Source: Stercorarius parasiticus
Lineage: Eukaryota; Chordata; Aves; Charadriiformes; Stercorariidae
Length of the DNA stretch: 64,000 nt
Reading direction: 5' to 3'
Assembly (NCBI GenBank): GCA_013396915.1
Contig: VWZL01000170.1
Location: 751,501 to 815,500, forward strand
Part shown: one piece after another, positions 33,401 to 46,210 of the stretch
How the letters are laid out: every line of letters starts with the position of its first letter
Position numbering within the stretch: position 1 is the first letter of the stretch
Translations under genes and position numbers: made by a program
The notes under the pieces: model-generated
The model's input: the letters and a program-made list of their open reading frames with translations, nothing else
The model's database searches: none
What the model was told of the DNA's origin: nothing

Positions 33401-35428
33401 ACATCAACTAATAAGTCTATATGCCACATGCACTTTAAGTTCTATCTTTGACAGCAGCAAAGGGGACAGGGTACAGAATATAAGCATATATAGTCAGTCA
33501 CCAAAAAACAATCGTTAGCTACCTATTCTTTTCTGCACCGCTTTCAAATTTGGCAAACTACTTATGCAGGAGGCTGAGAGCATTATGTTTCTCATAACTT
33601 CATAAATTTTCTTCATAACTGATTGCCAAAGGTGCTGCTCACATGAAAGCAGACACTTGAACCCAGTGCTCTTCCACCAAATTCATACGCTGACACTAGG
33701 TTATCTTGGAATACACTGTAATTTCCAGCTATCGAGCTACTTGTCATGAGCCACAGGAAAAATCAACAGCTTTGAGATTTATTTTCCAACCCTCTACACA
33801 TTCCTGCATATTTCCCTGCCACACACAAAATTACTTTGTCTATAGGTATTCTTCTTCCTTCTGCTATTGTCTTCTTGTTATTCAAATATGCTGGATAAAT
33901 GCAGATGAATCTAAAAAGAGAAAAAAATGACTTTAAGTAAGTACTATCAACTCCTTGATTGTTTATGCAGTTTTTCCTAGTAAAACAAAAAGTAGATCTC
34001 ATGGCTACAACACAAGTTCTCACAGCAGCTTAGAACAACCATTTATTTTCCCTAGTAAAACATTGCAAACCCCCTTTTGAGTTATTCAGGACACTGCACA
34101 ACTATTTGGCTGAAATGTTCCTTGCATGACTCTACTTTTTGGGGCACAGTGTGTAGAAAGGATGGCGCTATCTATTTTGACAAAAAAAGTAGTCTGAAAG
34201 AGAATGTTTTGACCCTTTTCTTAAAGTCCTGAAACCTAGAAGGAAAGATACACATTTCCATGAAAAGAATTACAGAAGGTTTCCTGAAAAGGCTATAGTA
34301 CACTAATTGCTGACTAAGTTCGTGATAGAAGCAAAAAGCAAGTTTTTTTCGGCTATGGATTTGCCTTTTTTTTTTTTCCCCCCTCTATTCACACACAGAA
34401 CCACCCAGATTTGTGTAAGTTACTAAGCCTCTGAAAAACCGTGCTTAAAAAGTTAAGATTTTTCAGTAGATTCAAACATGTCAAGAACATACAGGGGCAA
34501 GAGTGACAGAACCTCAATTACTCCTCTTACTAGACAATAAAGAAAACCAACTATCTGAGGCCTACAAGGAGACTGAAGAATGCCTACATTTGAATAAGGA
34601 GCTATGACAGCATAAGAAGACAGGGAAGCAGAAAGTGAGCAAATAACCTGGAGCAGACTAATGTTCAGTTAGTTGGAGACTGTCAAGGATCACTGATCCC
34701 TACTGCCTCCCAAGAAACATTTCTTGCTGCCTCTAAAACTAGCCACAGTCATCTCAGCTCCAAGATGAGTTTCTACTACTCTTCTCCCCCTAAACTGGTA
34801 TCTTCCCCTCTTAGCTACAGTCCTTTTTATGAGCAAACCACTACTTCTGCGTAAGTGGCAGAGTTCAGCAAAGGAAAAAGCAGACGGGGAAAGAGAAGAA
34901 TATTACTGATGTTCTCAGCCATCAACGTACTACACTGACCAACACCTTCCCTCGCTCGGTTTACCTTTCCTGAGCTTTAAGTGATACTATATGTTAAAAG
35001 AATGACAGGACAGCACAGCTTCGAGCACTCCAGCATCAGAAACTGCCGAATCTCAACCTCCCGCTGTAACACACGCGCTGTAATAACCTTCCTAGATGAC
35101 CTACGTGACGTGTTACTGCAGTATCACCACACGCACTGTTGTCACAGCCGCAGGCCTCACCCGCCTCCCGCCGTCCCGAGCCCCCACCTCCCTTCGCCAC
35201 CCGGGCCGCCAGGCCGGCGCTGGGGGTTCAGGCAGCAGCCCGCCCCCTCACCGCCGCTGCGGCCTAACGCGCCCCCGGCCGCGCGCCGCTCCACGGAAGG
35301 CTGCCGGCAGCCCCCGGCAGGAGGGGGACGGCAGCTGAGCGGGCACGACACTGCCTCGGAGGGCCGGGCCCACGTTACCTCTCTTTATCAGCAGGAGACG
35401 CGGCGGTGGCGGTGGCGGCGGCAGCCAT
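30327..35428 (-). CDS. SRP19: SRP19 gene, signal recognition particle 19 kDa subunit, five coding exons
   Basis: On the minus strand, joining 35428-35379, 33910-33835, 32826-32755, 31613-31502 and 30460-30327 gives 444 nt, 147 aa plus stop (human 144 aa). The protein runs from an Ala/Thr-rich start through RFICIYPAYLNNKKTIAEGR, AVENPTSTEIQDVCAAVG, MYPREWNRDVQYRGRVRIQL and VMLYAAETIPKLKTRTQK to a lysine-rich tail ending GKKKK. These are the conserved blocks of the SRP19 family. It binds the tips of helices 6 and 8 of SRP RNA and primes SRP54 binding. Assembly starts in the nucleolus and the particle targets ribosomes to the ER (established knowledge). All introns are GT-AG. It is the reverse neighbour of APC and converges with REEP5. 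Confidence 0.97.
30461..31501 (-). other. SRP19 intron 4
   Basis: The 1.0-kb AT-rich intron has nothing recognisable in it. Confidence 0.85.
31502..31613 (-). CDS. SRP19: SRP19 coding exon 4
   Basis: The 112-nt exon follows acceptor TATGACAG. It encodes KNKMYPREWNRDVQYRGRVR then IQLKQDDGNPCLPQFPT. The donor is GTGAGT. Confidence 0.95.
31614..32754 (-). other. SRP19 intron 3
   Basis: The 1.1-kb AT-rich intron opens, on the minus strand, with a run of about 14 A residues directly after the donor. Nothing else is recognisable. Confidence 0.85.
32755..32826 (-). CDS. SRP19: SRP19 coding exon 3
   Basis: The 72-nt exon follows acceptor TTTCAACAG. It encodes AVENPTSTEIQDVCAAVG and FNVLLE. The donor GTAATT is followed at once by a long A run on the minus strand. 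Confidence 0.95.
32827..33834 (-). other. SRP19 intron 2
   Basis: The 1.0-kb AT-rich intron has no recognisable feature. Confidence 0.85.
33835..33910 (-). CDS. SRP19: SRP19 coding exon 2
   Basis: The 76-nt exon follows acceptor CTCTTTTTAG. It encodes FICIYPAYLNNKKTIAEGRR and IPIDK, the conserved RNA-contacting N-terminal strand and loop. The donor is GTAATT. Confidence 0.95.
33911..35378 (-). other. SRP19 intron 1
   Basis: The 1.5-kb intron is AT-rich except for its first 230 bases (35150-35378), which belong to the CpG island. No coding content is recognised. Confidence 0.85.
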
Positions 35429-35900
35429 AGCAGCGGGAGCACAGCAACGGCAGCACCGCCGACGCCGACGCCGGCGGCCCGCGCATACCTCACCTCGCTT
35501 CTCCTTGGACAGGAATTCCCGCCCCCACGCACACGGCCCGGCAATCCCATTGGCCGGCGGTGCTGTCGCTAAAGCGCTTCACCCTGTAAGGAGGCGCTAC
35601 GTACGCACCGCTGGGCCGTGCGCGGTCGCGCAGCCTCCGCCGCGCGTGCGCTTTGGAGGTGACCGCGGGAAGCGACGGTGGCGGTGGGGCGACCGGGACG
35701 GGTCTTCATGGGACCGAGCTCAGTGGCGGCCGGGCCTGTGACGGTACAAATTCTTCGGTCCGTGCCGGGAACATTATGGGAGAATGATCCAGTGCCGAAG
35801 AGTCCCCGTGGTAGCTCGCTGCGCGTCAGGCGGCATAGGCCGTACCGCCTGGCGTGTGCGAACCGAGAGAAACCACGTCAAGGGAGGAAATGCGCAGAGC
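35150..35900. promoter_or_regulatory. SRP19: CpG island promoter of SRP19
   Basis: Strongly GC- and CpG-rich sequence surrounds SRP19 exon 1. On the SRP19 strand there is a CCAAT box (plus ATTGG at 35549-35553, about 120 bases upstream of the ATG) and an NRF1-like palindrome core GCGCACGCGC (plus 35642-35651). No TATA box is seen. This is the usual layout of a housekeeping promoter. CpG richness reaches about 450 bases upstream of the ATG, so divergent transcription is possible. Confidence 0.7.
35379..35428 (-). CDS. SRP19: SRP19 coding exon 1
   Basis: The ATG is at 35428-35426. It encodes MAAAATATAASPADKE plus two bases of the next Arg codon, matching the human pattern ending SPADQDR. The N-terminus is built from a GCC/ACC triplet run. 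The donor is GTAACG, an imperfect match to consensus. Confidence 0.93.
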
Positions 35901-36149
35901 GAGCCAAGATTCACTTCGCGCTGACTGACTGATGTCTCTGGTGAATCACAATCGGCCAGAAGGCTACACTGCACGCTAGGGAGTGCTGTTCCTGTTCAGT
36001 GCCTTGCGTAGTGCTTAGCAGAGGGAAGTCGGCGGGAGGTCTGGCAGCCACAGCCAGCTCTGCTTGTCACCCGTGTGAGGCGTGAAATCTTACTGGCTGT
36101 AGGGGAGTGCAGTAGTGATGATATACATACCCTGAATGGACTACAAGCA

Positions 36150-37180
36150 CTAATAAAAGATGAGCCCAGAGGGTGGTGATCAGTGGCACAAAGTCCAGAG
36201 GCCAGTAACTAGCAGTGTGCCTCAGGAACCAATACTGGGTCCAGTGCTGTTTAACATCTTCCTTAATGATCTGGATGATAGGGCAGAGTGCACCCTCAGC
36301 CAGTTTGCTGATGACACCAATCTGGGAGGAGGGGCTGATACGCCAGAGGGTAGTTCTGCCATCCAGAGGGACCTGGACAGGCTGCAGAAATGGGCCAACG
36401 GGAACCTCATGCAGTTCAACAAGGGGAAGTGCAAAGTCCTGCACTGGGGACCAGTACAGGCACCAGTCCATGCTGAGGGCCATCCAGCTGGAAAGCAGCT
36501 TTGCAGAAAAGGCCCTGGGGGTCCTGGTGGACACGAAATTGAACATGGGCCAGTAATATGCTCTTGCGGCAAAGGACAATGGTGTCCTGGGCTGCATTAG
36601 GAGGAGTGTTGCCAGCAGGTCAGGGGAGGTGATCCTTCCCCTCTACTCAGCACTGGTGGGGCCACACCTGGAGTGCTGGGTCCAGTTGTGGGCTTCCCAG
36701 TACAAGAGAGGCATGGACATACTGGGGAGAGTCCAGCAAAGGGCCACCAAGATCATGAAGGAACTGGAGCATCTCTGCTAGGAGGGAAGGCTGAGAGAGT
36801 TGGGACCATTCAGCCTGGAGAAGAGAAGGCTCAGGGAGGTCTTATCAATGTATATAAATACCTGCAGGGAGGGTGGAAAAAGGACAGAGCCAGGCTTTTT
36901 ACAGTGGTGCCCAGTGACAGCACCAGAGGCGATGGGCACACACTGAAACACAAGAGGATCCTCAAACGCCAGGAAAGACTTTCTCACTGTGAAGGTGATG
37001 GAGCACTGGCACAGGTTGCCCAGGCAAATGGTGGAGTTTCCTTCCTTGGAGACATTCAAATGCCATCTGGACATGGTTCTGGGCACCCAGCTCTAGGTGA
37101 CCCTGCTGGAGCAGGGAGTTTAACCAGATGACCTCCAGAGGTCCCTGCCAGCCTCAACCATTCGGTCACACTGTGAATTC
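36150..37180 (+). mobile_element. CR1 LINE copy with reverse-transcriptase remnant
   Basis: The plus-strand translation contains the CR1 ORF2 palm-domain signature: [20 protein letters not shown], then FADDTNLGG with the paired catalytic aspartates, then [20 protein letters not shown] and CKVLHWG. Further on comes the common CR1 3' region (TTCAGCCTGGAGAAGAGAAG) and a 3' end near 37175 (CCAGATGACCTCCAGAGG). Stops and frame changes break the frame, so it is a dead 5'-truncated copy. It starts about 0.7 kb upstream of the SRP19 ATG, pointing away from SRP19. Confidence 0.9.
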
Positions 37181-40100
37181 ACAAGACACATTTTGTGCAG
37201 TTACACTCGCCAGTTAAACTTCATGCAGCAGCTATGTATTAGGACAAAGAACTGAATGCAATTACTGAATATTTATTCATGTTCTTATATTTTTTTTTCT
37301 GCTCCAATAAAGCATGCAGCTCCCCATGATGAAATACTGAAGAGGAGGGTGCTGAGACCCAGTGCAACACAGTGGTATTCTCAGGGAAGAACTACCAGTA
37401 CAGTTCGTGAAAACTTGAAGAGATAAGAGTTACGGAAAAGCTTCAGAAAGAATCAGCATTTGTCACTGATTAACAGATTATTTGTCTATTCAGTCTTTTG
37501 AATGATGGGCAGTTTTGTTGTCTCCTGTCTTTGTTCTCATTATGTCAGAAGTGAATACACTGTACAAAGTACAACAGAAAATATGAACAGTATAAGTGTG
37601 CGGCCTCAGCAGTATCAGCTTTCAAAAATGTGACTGCAGCTGTCCGGTAGCAAGTCAGTGATTTGGCAGCACCTCACAAACATGACTCAACAAGCTCCTC
37701 AGCTAAAAAAAAGGTTATATAAACAAGGTGTGTCAAGTTATGAAGAAAGATTTGATGCAATAGTTCTCCAGTGCTAAAGACAGGTTATCTCCCAATTACT
37801 ATCAATCTGGCTGATACAGAGTTAAGTGTACCTCTCTAAGAGGTAATCTATTATTACTTACACATCTTTTGCTTAACAACAAAATGTTCCCATCTTGTTA
37901 ACACTGGCTTGGTAACGGATTTCCTATGTTGTTCTTTCTTTCCTGTTTGTCTTTTAAAATCTCCATCGCATACACACTTGTGTATCTATTAAATGACTTT
38001 CCATTGAGATTCCCACCACCTGAGAAATGTTAGAGCTGTCCTTACCTTGGGAGTTGTTCTCCTGTTGTCCTGGTTGTTAGTGCTTATATCTGCGCATCAG
38101 CCACAGTGACAGAAGTTTGTCTGTCAGCTCTTGTCACCTGCATTCAGCAAGACGGAGGTAGGCTGTAGGGGAGGGAAGGAGGGAGGTGGTCAGGTCATCA
38201 GCCTTTGTAGCCTTGGCCCACAAGTATTTCACCTGCATGCCTCCTGCATGGCAATTGGATGCCATAGCGATTGTGCTTTCCAAACACCAGGCTGTGGTCC
38301 CTGTCCCTGTGACTGGGGAGAAGGTGGTCTTATCTTAAAGCTAATAAAGGCTTCAAGAACCACTTGCGCCATTTAATTCTCTATACAGCGTGAACTGTGG
38401 ACAGACTGGATTTCATTGTATTCATTGTGTCTCTGTGGGCATGCAGTATGCAGGGCATACTTATGATCTGACCATTGCATGAAACATCACTAAACCATGT
38501 TACAAACCAAGCTTATTGCTGTTTGGTTATGTCAAATAATATGCATAGCCCTTTCCTTCTGGGACGCATAGGTTTGAACCCACCAAAAGGGTATAAACAT
38601 AAATCTCCCTCTGAAGGACACTGCTCTAGCAGAGTTTAAATCGAAGAACAATCTAATGCTTTTAGGAAAAAAATCCAAAGAAATATTTATTTGGTATTAC
38701 CGTAGCTTCATATACAATTAAATAAAAAATAGGCTAAAACTTAATGAACACTGTTCCCCCTTACCCCCCTTGGATTTCTGCAGTGTTTTTAGCTTCTCAA
38801 TTACTTGGTAAAGCAATTTCTGGTGCATTATGGATTACCATTGGACAGCACCTTGAGAAACGCTGCTCCAGCATTACATTAAAGAAGGCGTTGAACACAG
38901 CTGCAGTTTGCGAGTGGCACAGTACCATTGTTGCATATTAAGATTGCTCTTGGTCACTCCACTTAATTCAGGACACTGAGAAAGATGCTGTGTATTTGTT
39001 TGATGTTATATTTGACAATTGCATGTTATTTTTTTCCTTTGAATTCATACAACTTTTTAATACCAATATATTAGATTAATAGCTTATCTTTTAAAACAAT
39101 ATTTAAACTTACTGTAACAGAACAAAAGCTACATAGCCTGTGTCAGTATTTGTGGTGATGACAAAAATTATTTTCAGCATCTTTTTCAGATGGAAAAATA
39201 ATTAAAAAAATGTTGGAAATGGAGTTTGTGGAGCTACAGATTAGATCATGTGGCATACATGACTAACCACAACAGGGGAAGCACATCTTCTTTCCTGCAG
39301 ATGCTATTATTACACACCAATCTCTTTTATTGGTGCTAGAATTCACAATATGTTGAAACTAGCGTGCCTAAAATGAAGCACCGGGTACAGACATGTCAAT
39401 TTAACCCCCATCATCACTGTAGAATGACTTCATTAAGTATATGGCATCCAGTCACTGCATTTGTTCTAGTGCCATAAGAAATACATTTCAAACTTGAATT
39501 CTGCATATTTCTAGCCTGAGGAATTCAGAGACAGAAGTAGGTCACAAAGCACACTAGCTCAGGCACGTTGTAGCTGCATGTGCTTCCTGAATATCTGCTG
39601 TCCTCAGAAAACGAATGATGAAGCAATCAAACCTTGACAGCTTTTAAACACTTTAAAGCAGTACAAAGAGAACATATAATTCCTGGTGAGGATAGGACTC
39701 ATGTATGTCTGCAACAAAATTTCAAGATTGCAAATAATGCCTTTGGTTAGTAGCAGGGATACTGGTCTCTGAAAGCTGTGTATAGCTTCATGAGGTTATT
39801 CCATTTGCTGTAACAGCAGTGGAAGGGGAGGTGGCAGGGAGTGAACACTGCACTTGGGCATCTCAAGCAGAGAATTCCCTCACTGCATACACTGTCAGCA
39901 GCAAGTCAGGTGTTGTTAGTCAGACTCTATTTTTACTGTTAAGGGTGTCTGGGAAGAAAAATAGCAAAAAAAAAAAACCCAAACAAAACAACCCAGCAGC
40001 AAGAGCCCTGTATGTGTGGAAAAAAAAAAAAAATTCAAAGCGGTTGTGTTACAGGCTGGTACTTTTCACCTGAGATAAATGCAGATGCCCTGACTAGAAG

Positions 40101-43100
40101 GGGAAGCCCAAGAAAATGTAGATGGTTTGAGGCGACACAGTTCTGTGTTCTACTGGAAGTGCCATGTACAGATGCCAGTTTATTCAGACCTAGCTAACAT
40201 GTTCACTTTTCTCTAATCTGATGTTACACTGCATAGTCTAAGCATGCTAAAAATGCCTATACAATAATTGGACTAGTGAAGTCATTTGGGAGGAGGTGTA
40301 TTTTCAGCTAGATTGGTGGAACAGCTCCATAGTGCACTGCAGATAAAATGCAGAAAAAGAAAGCGGACGTAGAGTGAAATCTTGTTTGGGTCAACAGACA
40401 TCAGAGGGAAGGGGCCAAGCTGAGAAGGATCTTCTCCACAATCTTTATAAGCAAGGATTCAAAAAATATATTTTTAAAATAAAATATAGGAGCTGTGAAA
40501 AAAAAAAAGAAACTGTTCAAAATGGAAACATGTTTCACGAAATATGACTCTTAAGGTGGAAGTAAGAGACAGGTGTGAACAAGGTCAGTCCAACAGAGAA
40601 CTTTCAACAGCATAGAGATCAAAGAAAATAATGCTGTCCTTTACTTAGTTTCGTAAAACTGGTATTTACTTACCATGAAACCGCAACATGGTGAAATTAA
40701 CCACGCCATTCTTGTATATGCCACTTTTAAAAGATTGTATACACCATTTTCCCCAAAGAAGTGGTTATTTTAAATCGATAGACTACCCTAGTTCTTTCAG
40801 TCTTAACAATCCAAAATCTTGCCTTCTACATGTTTTCTGGAGAGGCACTACCTCATGCCTATCCTACAGAAATAACTTAATTAATCAGCAGAAGGATCAC
40901 TTTTGTTCATCTTAAGGGTAGAGGCCTATAAACAATCCCAATAGCCTTTTTCAGCTATCAGGGTTGTTCTAAAGCCACATTAGGCTTACTTTTTTCAATT
41001 TATAAGTACTGCACCACAAGAGTGGCTGATAATCACAAGGTAGCCTTGGAACAGTTGTCCTGACTTGTATGCTCCTCAGAGCTAGAAGTCTTTCGAATTG
41101 TCACCTAGACCCAAGCCTTGACTTATACGAATTAATTTAGACAGCACAGCAGAAAATATATATAGTATTTCACAGAGATACAGGGGAGACTGTCAGGCAC
41201 ACGCTAAGACTCTATCAAATTCCTATTTAGCTGGCAACAGCAGAACTGGCAAAATGGAAATAGAAAAACAAGGATTTCTACCCACCTTTAATTCCTTCAT
41301 ATTTGCAAAGACTATGTCTCTTAAGCATAGACCTCAGTTTTACACCCAGTCATTCTTTGGCCTTCTGTTTTAGTCTTATAGAACAGCTGACAGCTGTGTA
41401 AAGTCACAGTTGTGTACAGTCAGTTTGTAAGATCAAAAGGAACCATCAGTCACCTTGTGACACAGTAATACAGTATTTGCACTGAATTCATAGCTTTCAC
41501 CTAAGCTAGGGGATTTCTATTTGCAAGAATTCCAAATGACTTAAAACACCTGAAGGCGTCAAATAATCCATCATGGTTGTTCAACTGCTCAATTATAGTA
41601 AGAAAAAAAAAAAAAAAGATGCCAACTCCCTTTCATCACACAGTGAATTAATAATAATTTTAAAAGATTAAAAATTGGGAGTTTTCTTGACATTGATACT
41701 ATGGTTTAATTTTTACATCTGCCTTCCTACTCTTCCATAGCTACTTCCACTCTAAATGTATGCCACCACAGACCTTACCAAGAATTTGGTAAGATGAACA
41801 AGCAAATTTCAATTCCATGTTATGGTGTATCCAAACTGCCTTTCCCCCCCTGCCCCAAACAATATGCTTTTTGTAGAGAGGATTGTTAGAAGGAGGAACA
41901 GAATTAGGCATAATCTACCTTGATTTGTATTAAATATAATATCTCAAAATCTCCTTGTTTTCATGACCCCTACTGACTTTAAACTGCAGGTGATAGTAGT
42001 AATGATTTTTCTTTGTTCTGAATAAAAATATTTAAATTACTAGCAAGGGAATTTCCTTTTCTCCATGTAAGTCAAGACTTACATGCATCTTTCTCTAGAA
42101 CACTTTAAAAATAAGGTACCAGCTCATCAGTCCTGAAATTGGAATGCATCTACTCAACTATGAAACAGAGCGCTACAAATACTAGAAAACAAAGGATCTT
42201 AGTAAATCAGCAACAGTGCCTTTTTTTAGTTTAAATGCTTCTAACTATGTCCAAGCCTAAAGTGAAGGTAAGGATGCAAAATATGCATGTATATTTAAAT
42301 ACATGTTTGTGTGTGTGTGTGTGTTGGGAATTAATCAGTCTAGGTCCCTTCATAGTCTGTATACAATTGGTGACTAAAAAATGCATTCATTATGGAAAAG
42401 AAGGACTTTGGAATTCACCAAGCCTCTTCTATGCTTATGAGTCATAATGAAATAAGCCTTCTTGTGACCCTCTTGTAAGTAACAGAGAGATCATGGAATT
42501 ACACTGTGTTGCAACTAGATTTTGTTTTGTGCAGTTTGTTCTCAAATGAAACACGGAAGAAAACAGAGAGCTCTACTTGTGAACCACATGTCTTTGAGCT
42601 TCTTTTTTCCACTTCTTATTTACCTGAAACATGACCACCACCAAAACAAAACTGTGTGCTTTTTTAAGAGCATTTCTGATATGCTGGATCATTGCTGAAG
42701 TGTCTTAACGGCCACTTCCTTTTTAAATGAAATCATACTGCTAATATAGCAGACAGACACCTAACTTTCCGTAGTAGCCAAGAAAACAATTCCACTCTCA
42801 CAAGGTGCAATCAGGAGGAAATTTTATATAACACTGCAAGTAATAAATAAATTATGCATAGCAAGACTAAATTCAGAATAAGTATACTGTGAAACAAAAT
42901 ACATTAGAATAGTTGAAGAAAGAATTAATTACAGAGTTAGGATATAAACAGTAATGCATTTCAGGCAGAAGCAAACAACAAAACTGAAGTAAAAATACTC
43001 GTGGGCAGAGTTTGTTCAAGAGAAACAACATTTACAGGTGGGAAAATGCATCTGATCTCACTGGATGACAATTTAATTACTTGCAGAGAACCAGCACAAG

Positions 43101-45960
43101 CTTTATGCACGTTAAATCCCACCAAGAAGTAGGTCATTAGAGATACTGTTCGTATGTATGGCTTGAGGTCTAGACAGAAGTGCGTTTTACTGAGCGAACA
43201 AGCTCCCGCTACATCTTCCTGATGCCTAATAGCAATTCCGCAGCCACTCAAGCACAGGATGCTTTCACAAACAGCAAAATTAGAATAATTTCCTGAAATC
43301 TTGAAGTGGCAGAAATTCATAAACACATAAGGCTGTTACTATGTGGAAGTTTCCTAAGAAAGGCAATTTGCAAAAGTATGCTAGGGAGGCATTACCCAGT
43401 CTTAGAGTAAGTAAACAGCACATCTGGTAAACTGAAAGTTGTCAGCAGAAAACCTATGTATTAAGTCCATACTTCATATTAATCTTGGCATCACAAACTA
43501 ATTGACACCTACATTAATTACTGTTGTGAACTCTTAAGCTCTTCTGCACCACATCAAATCCCCTTGCACTTCCAATATGTAAACAAACACAACACGTAAC
43601 CAGTTAACTTACCATTCTGACTAAAAACTCAACCTCAACTACATAACATTCTCTATAAACACGTTTTCAGATACAATCTGTTATTCTGCATATAGGAGAC
43701 TATGAAGCTGGAATCATAGTTCTACATGTGATTTGAAATGAAAATAAAAGTGTGGACATCTCTTCTGGTTAAACATAAAAGTGCAAAGAAGATGGCTGTG
43801 GAACCAGAGAGTGAATACATTTGAGTAATTTGGTATTAAGCAGGTCCTCAAAGTTTTAAGCATGTGGAGGAGGTCATGCTTTGTATCAACTGACACTTCA
43901 GTTGTATTTGCAGCTTCATCCAAATCACACATCTCATCAAGAACAAAGCTGTCAGGTGGATGCAAGGCAATACAGTAGATATATGAAGTTATGTTTAGGT
44001 GGAAGTCTACAGGAAATTGTAAGCAACGCTCTTGTGGCAGTTCATGCTATTTAATGAAAGCTAGATGAGAAAAAGACACTTTGGGAGGCATCTAGTAACA
44101 AGAGAATAGAAAAGCTTGTAAGAGTCCACCTAAATATTTTCCAGATTATCGCTGCAAGTAGTACTGTCTTCATTAGGGAAGGGAGATGCTCTCTCCCTCT
44201 TCAAGCCTCTTCCAGAAAGCAGCTAGTTTCAAGAAATCTTTGTACTGAAAGCATTTACTGCATTGAATTTAATATTGAAAATTTAAAATTTGTCACCTAG
44301 AAGTTTACATATGGTAGAACAATTTTTTCTTTGGATATTTTTGATGAAGAAGTATTTCTTTTCCAGAAGCACAAACTGTAGACTTATGTAGTACTTCTGA
44401 AGATAGTTGTCAGAATTTCCGGGATAAGGGACATAACCGAACATAATGTATATAAATGCAAAACGTTAGGGGCCATTAGGTAGAAGTTCAGAGCGAACAA
44501 CAGTTTAGAGTAAAAAAAAAACCCCAACTTTAATTTGCTTTTGCTGTCTCAAAAAGGGCGAAGAAGAGGTCTGAAATTTGGCATATCAACTTAAAATTGC
44601 CTGCAAAGGCTTGATCCAACTCACTGACCACCCATAAAGGAAACTATCCCAACCTCTTTCTACCAGCCCTAGCTGTTTATTTTTTTTTTCCTGCCGGCTC
44701 AGGCAGCACTTGTCCAACTCTGCACAGAGTGAATTCAGCGTACTAAATGCAGCACGAATCCTACTGCCCTCCATCAGTTCTGCTAGAAAAGAGGCAAGCT
44801 AGTCCACTGAAAGGTCAGAGCAGAGCCAGGATTCACAGCCAGGAGCATGAAAGGGACAACAAAACTTCTCTCAACAGCGTGTGCTGTTTCTTCGATTCTA
44901 GAAATAATACGGATCTTTATCCTTAAGAAGAATGAAGAAGCCAATATACTGTTATCTTCTTGGAAATCTCATTTCTCCGAAATGGTCCCTTTTCTTTCCC
45001 TCCCCCTTTACCCATCACACAGCAACTAATTTCCCAAAGCTATCAAAGATACTAGTCTATGTTGAAGAATACTGTTGCTTACTGAAGTTTATAGCATAAA
45101 CTATACTTGTCTCCTGCAGATAAATCCTGCTTGAAACAATATTCTCATCTCATCAGGAAATCCTGGCAAGGCTTTCAATTTTTAAGCTATCTCTGACAGA
45201 GTTTTGAGAATTATCTTTAAGCTCCCAGGGGAAAATACTCTGATAAGAGAATTGCACATGAAAAATAGAAATAGATTAGTTCCTCTTTAAAGTTTGCAAT
45301 ATTTAGTCAGAAGAGCTTTCACAGAAATTGAGCAATAACCTTAACTGTGGCACAGTGCAAGAAACTGAAGTGAAAGTACATTTTAAAAAGAGAACTAATG
45401 ACTATTTGTGGGGAGGTCACATTTGTACTTTTCACATCAAGAGGACAAAGCTGTACGTCAGTCTGAAATGAGCTTTATGAGTATATTTTCAGTATAAACT
45501 GATTTTTAAGTACAAGTTTGATATGTTCTGGACATGGTAAGCTAATTCAAGGACAACAAGAGGTCTGAGCACAAGTCCCAAGAGTTTACCAAAAATCTGT
45601 AGAAAGGCAGTGCATCCCAGAAGAAAATAAGTAAAATAAGTCTTGGTTTCCTTAGCTCCTTGTTTTTCCTTGTTTTGCCTCAATATAAATAATGTCCTCT
45701 TACCTCCTGTGTCAACTTCATAAAATCAAGGAATAAATCTTTAGCAGCATAAATCAAATCTGACTATCATCATTAACAAAATCCAAAACCAAATATATTT
45801 ATTACAGCCACTTTTCCTTTTTTTTTTTCATTTTATATTTCTGGGATTTGTTTTTATAGTTAATCTTAGAATATAACTTTGTATCCTCATCACTAACATA
45901 AATCAAACATCATGGATGTCCTTAAATATTCTAAAAGGCTCTTAGTGGATACTAAGTATT
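37181..45960. other. SRP19-APC intergenic interval
   Basis: AT-rich DNA carries short A-runs (39968-39978, 40020-40033, 41602-41617), a TG microsatellite (42308-42324) and no recognisable coding exon, RNA gene or preserved transposon. Local short ORFs show no protein similarity that I recognise. Confidence 0.75.
42308..42324. repeat. TG dinucleotide microsatellite
   Basis: About 8.5 uninterrupted TG units. Confidence 0.9.
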
Positions 45961-45964
45961 TTAG

Positions 45965-46210
45965 ATAAAGAATCAGAGAAATGTAGATCTGGAAGGGATT
46001 TCAAAAGATCACCTCTGCATACAGGCAATATGAAATATACTATAGTCCATCCCTATGAGATGTTTCATAAACCTCTTCTTAAAACTTCTATAATGGAAAT
46101 TTAACAACTCCCATGGGAAGCATATTTTAGTGTATCGCTACCCTTATAGTTGGTAAGTTTCTCTCATCTGTCTTTGCTACAAATATAGGTTACTTAAGAG
46201 GATATTAAGA
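45965..46210 (-). mobile_element. Ancient, highly diverged CR1-like fragment
   Basis: On the plus strand the order AGAATCAGAGAAATGTAGAT, CTGGAAGGGATTTC, AAAAGATCACC, ACCTCTTCTTAAAACTTCT, GGAAATTTAACAACTCCC, then TTGGTAAGTTTCTC resembles the antisense of old amniote CR1 3' ends. Divergence is high and no frame survives. The call rests on motif order only. Confidence 0.5.

Noticed and set aside
35406..35741. Arg/Pro-rich ORFs in the SRP19 CpG island
   Set aside because: GC-rich DNA lacks stop codons by chance. The products are low-complexity and overlap the SRP19 start antisense.
36067..36597. 176-codon minus-strand ORF near 36 kb
   Set aside because: It is antisense to the CR1 reverse-transcriptase remnant and is a shadow of it.
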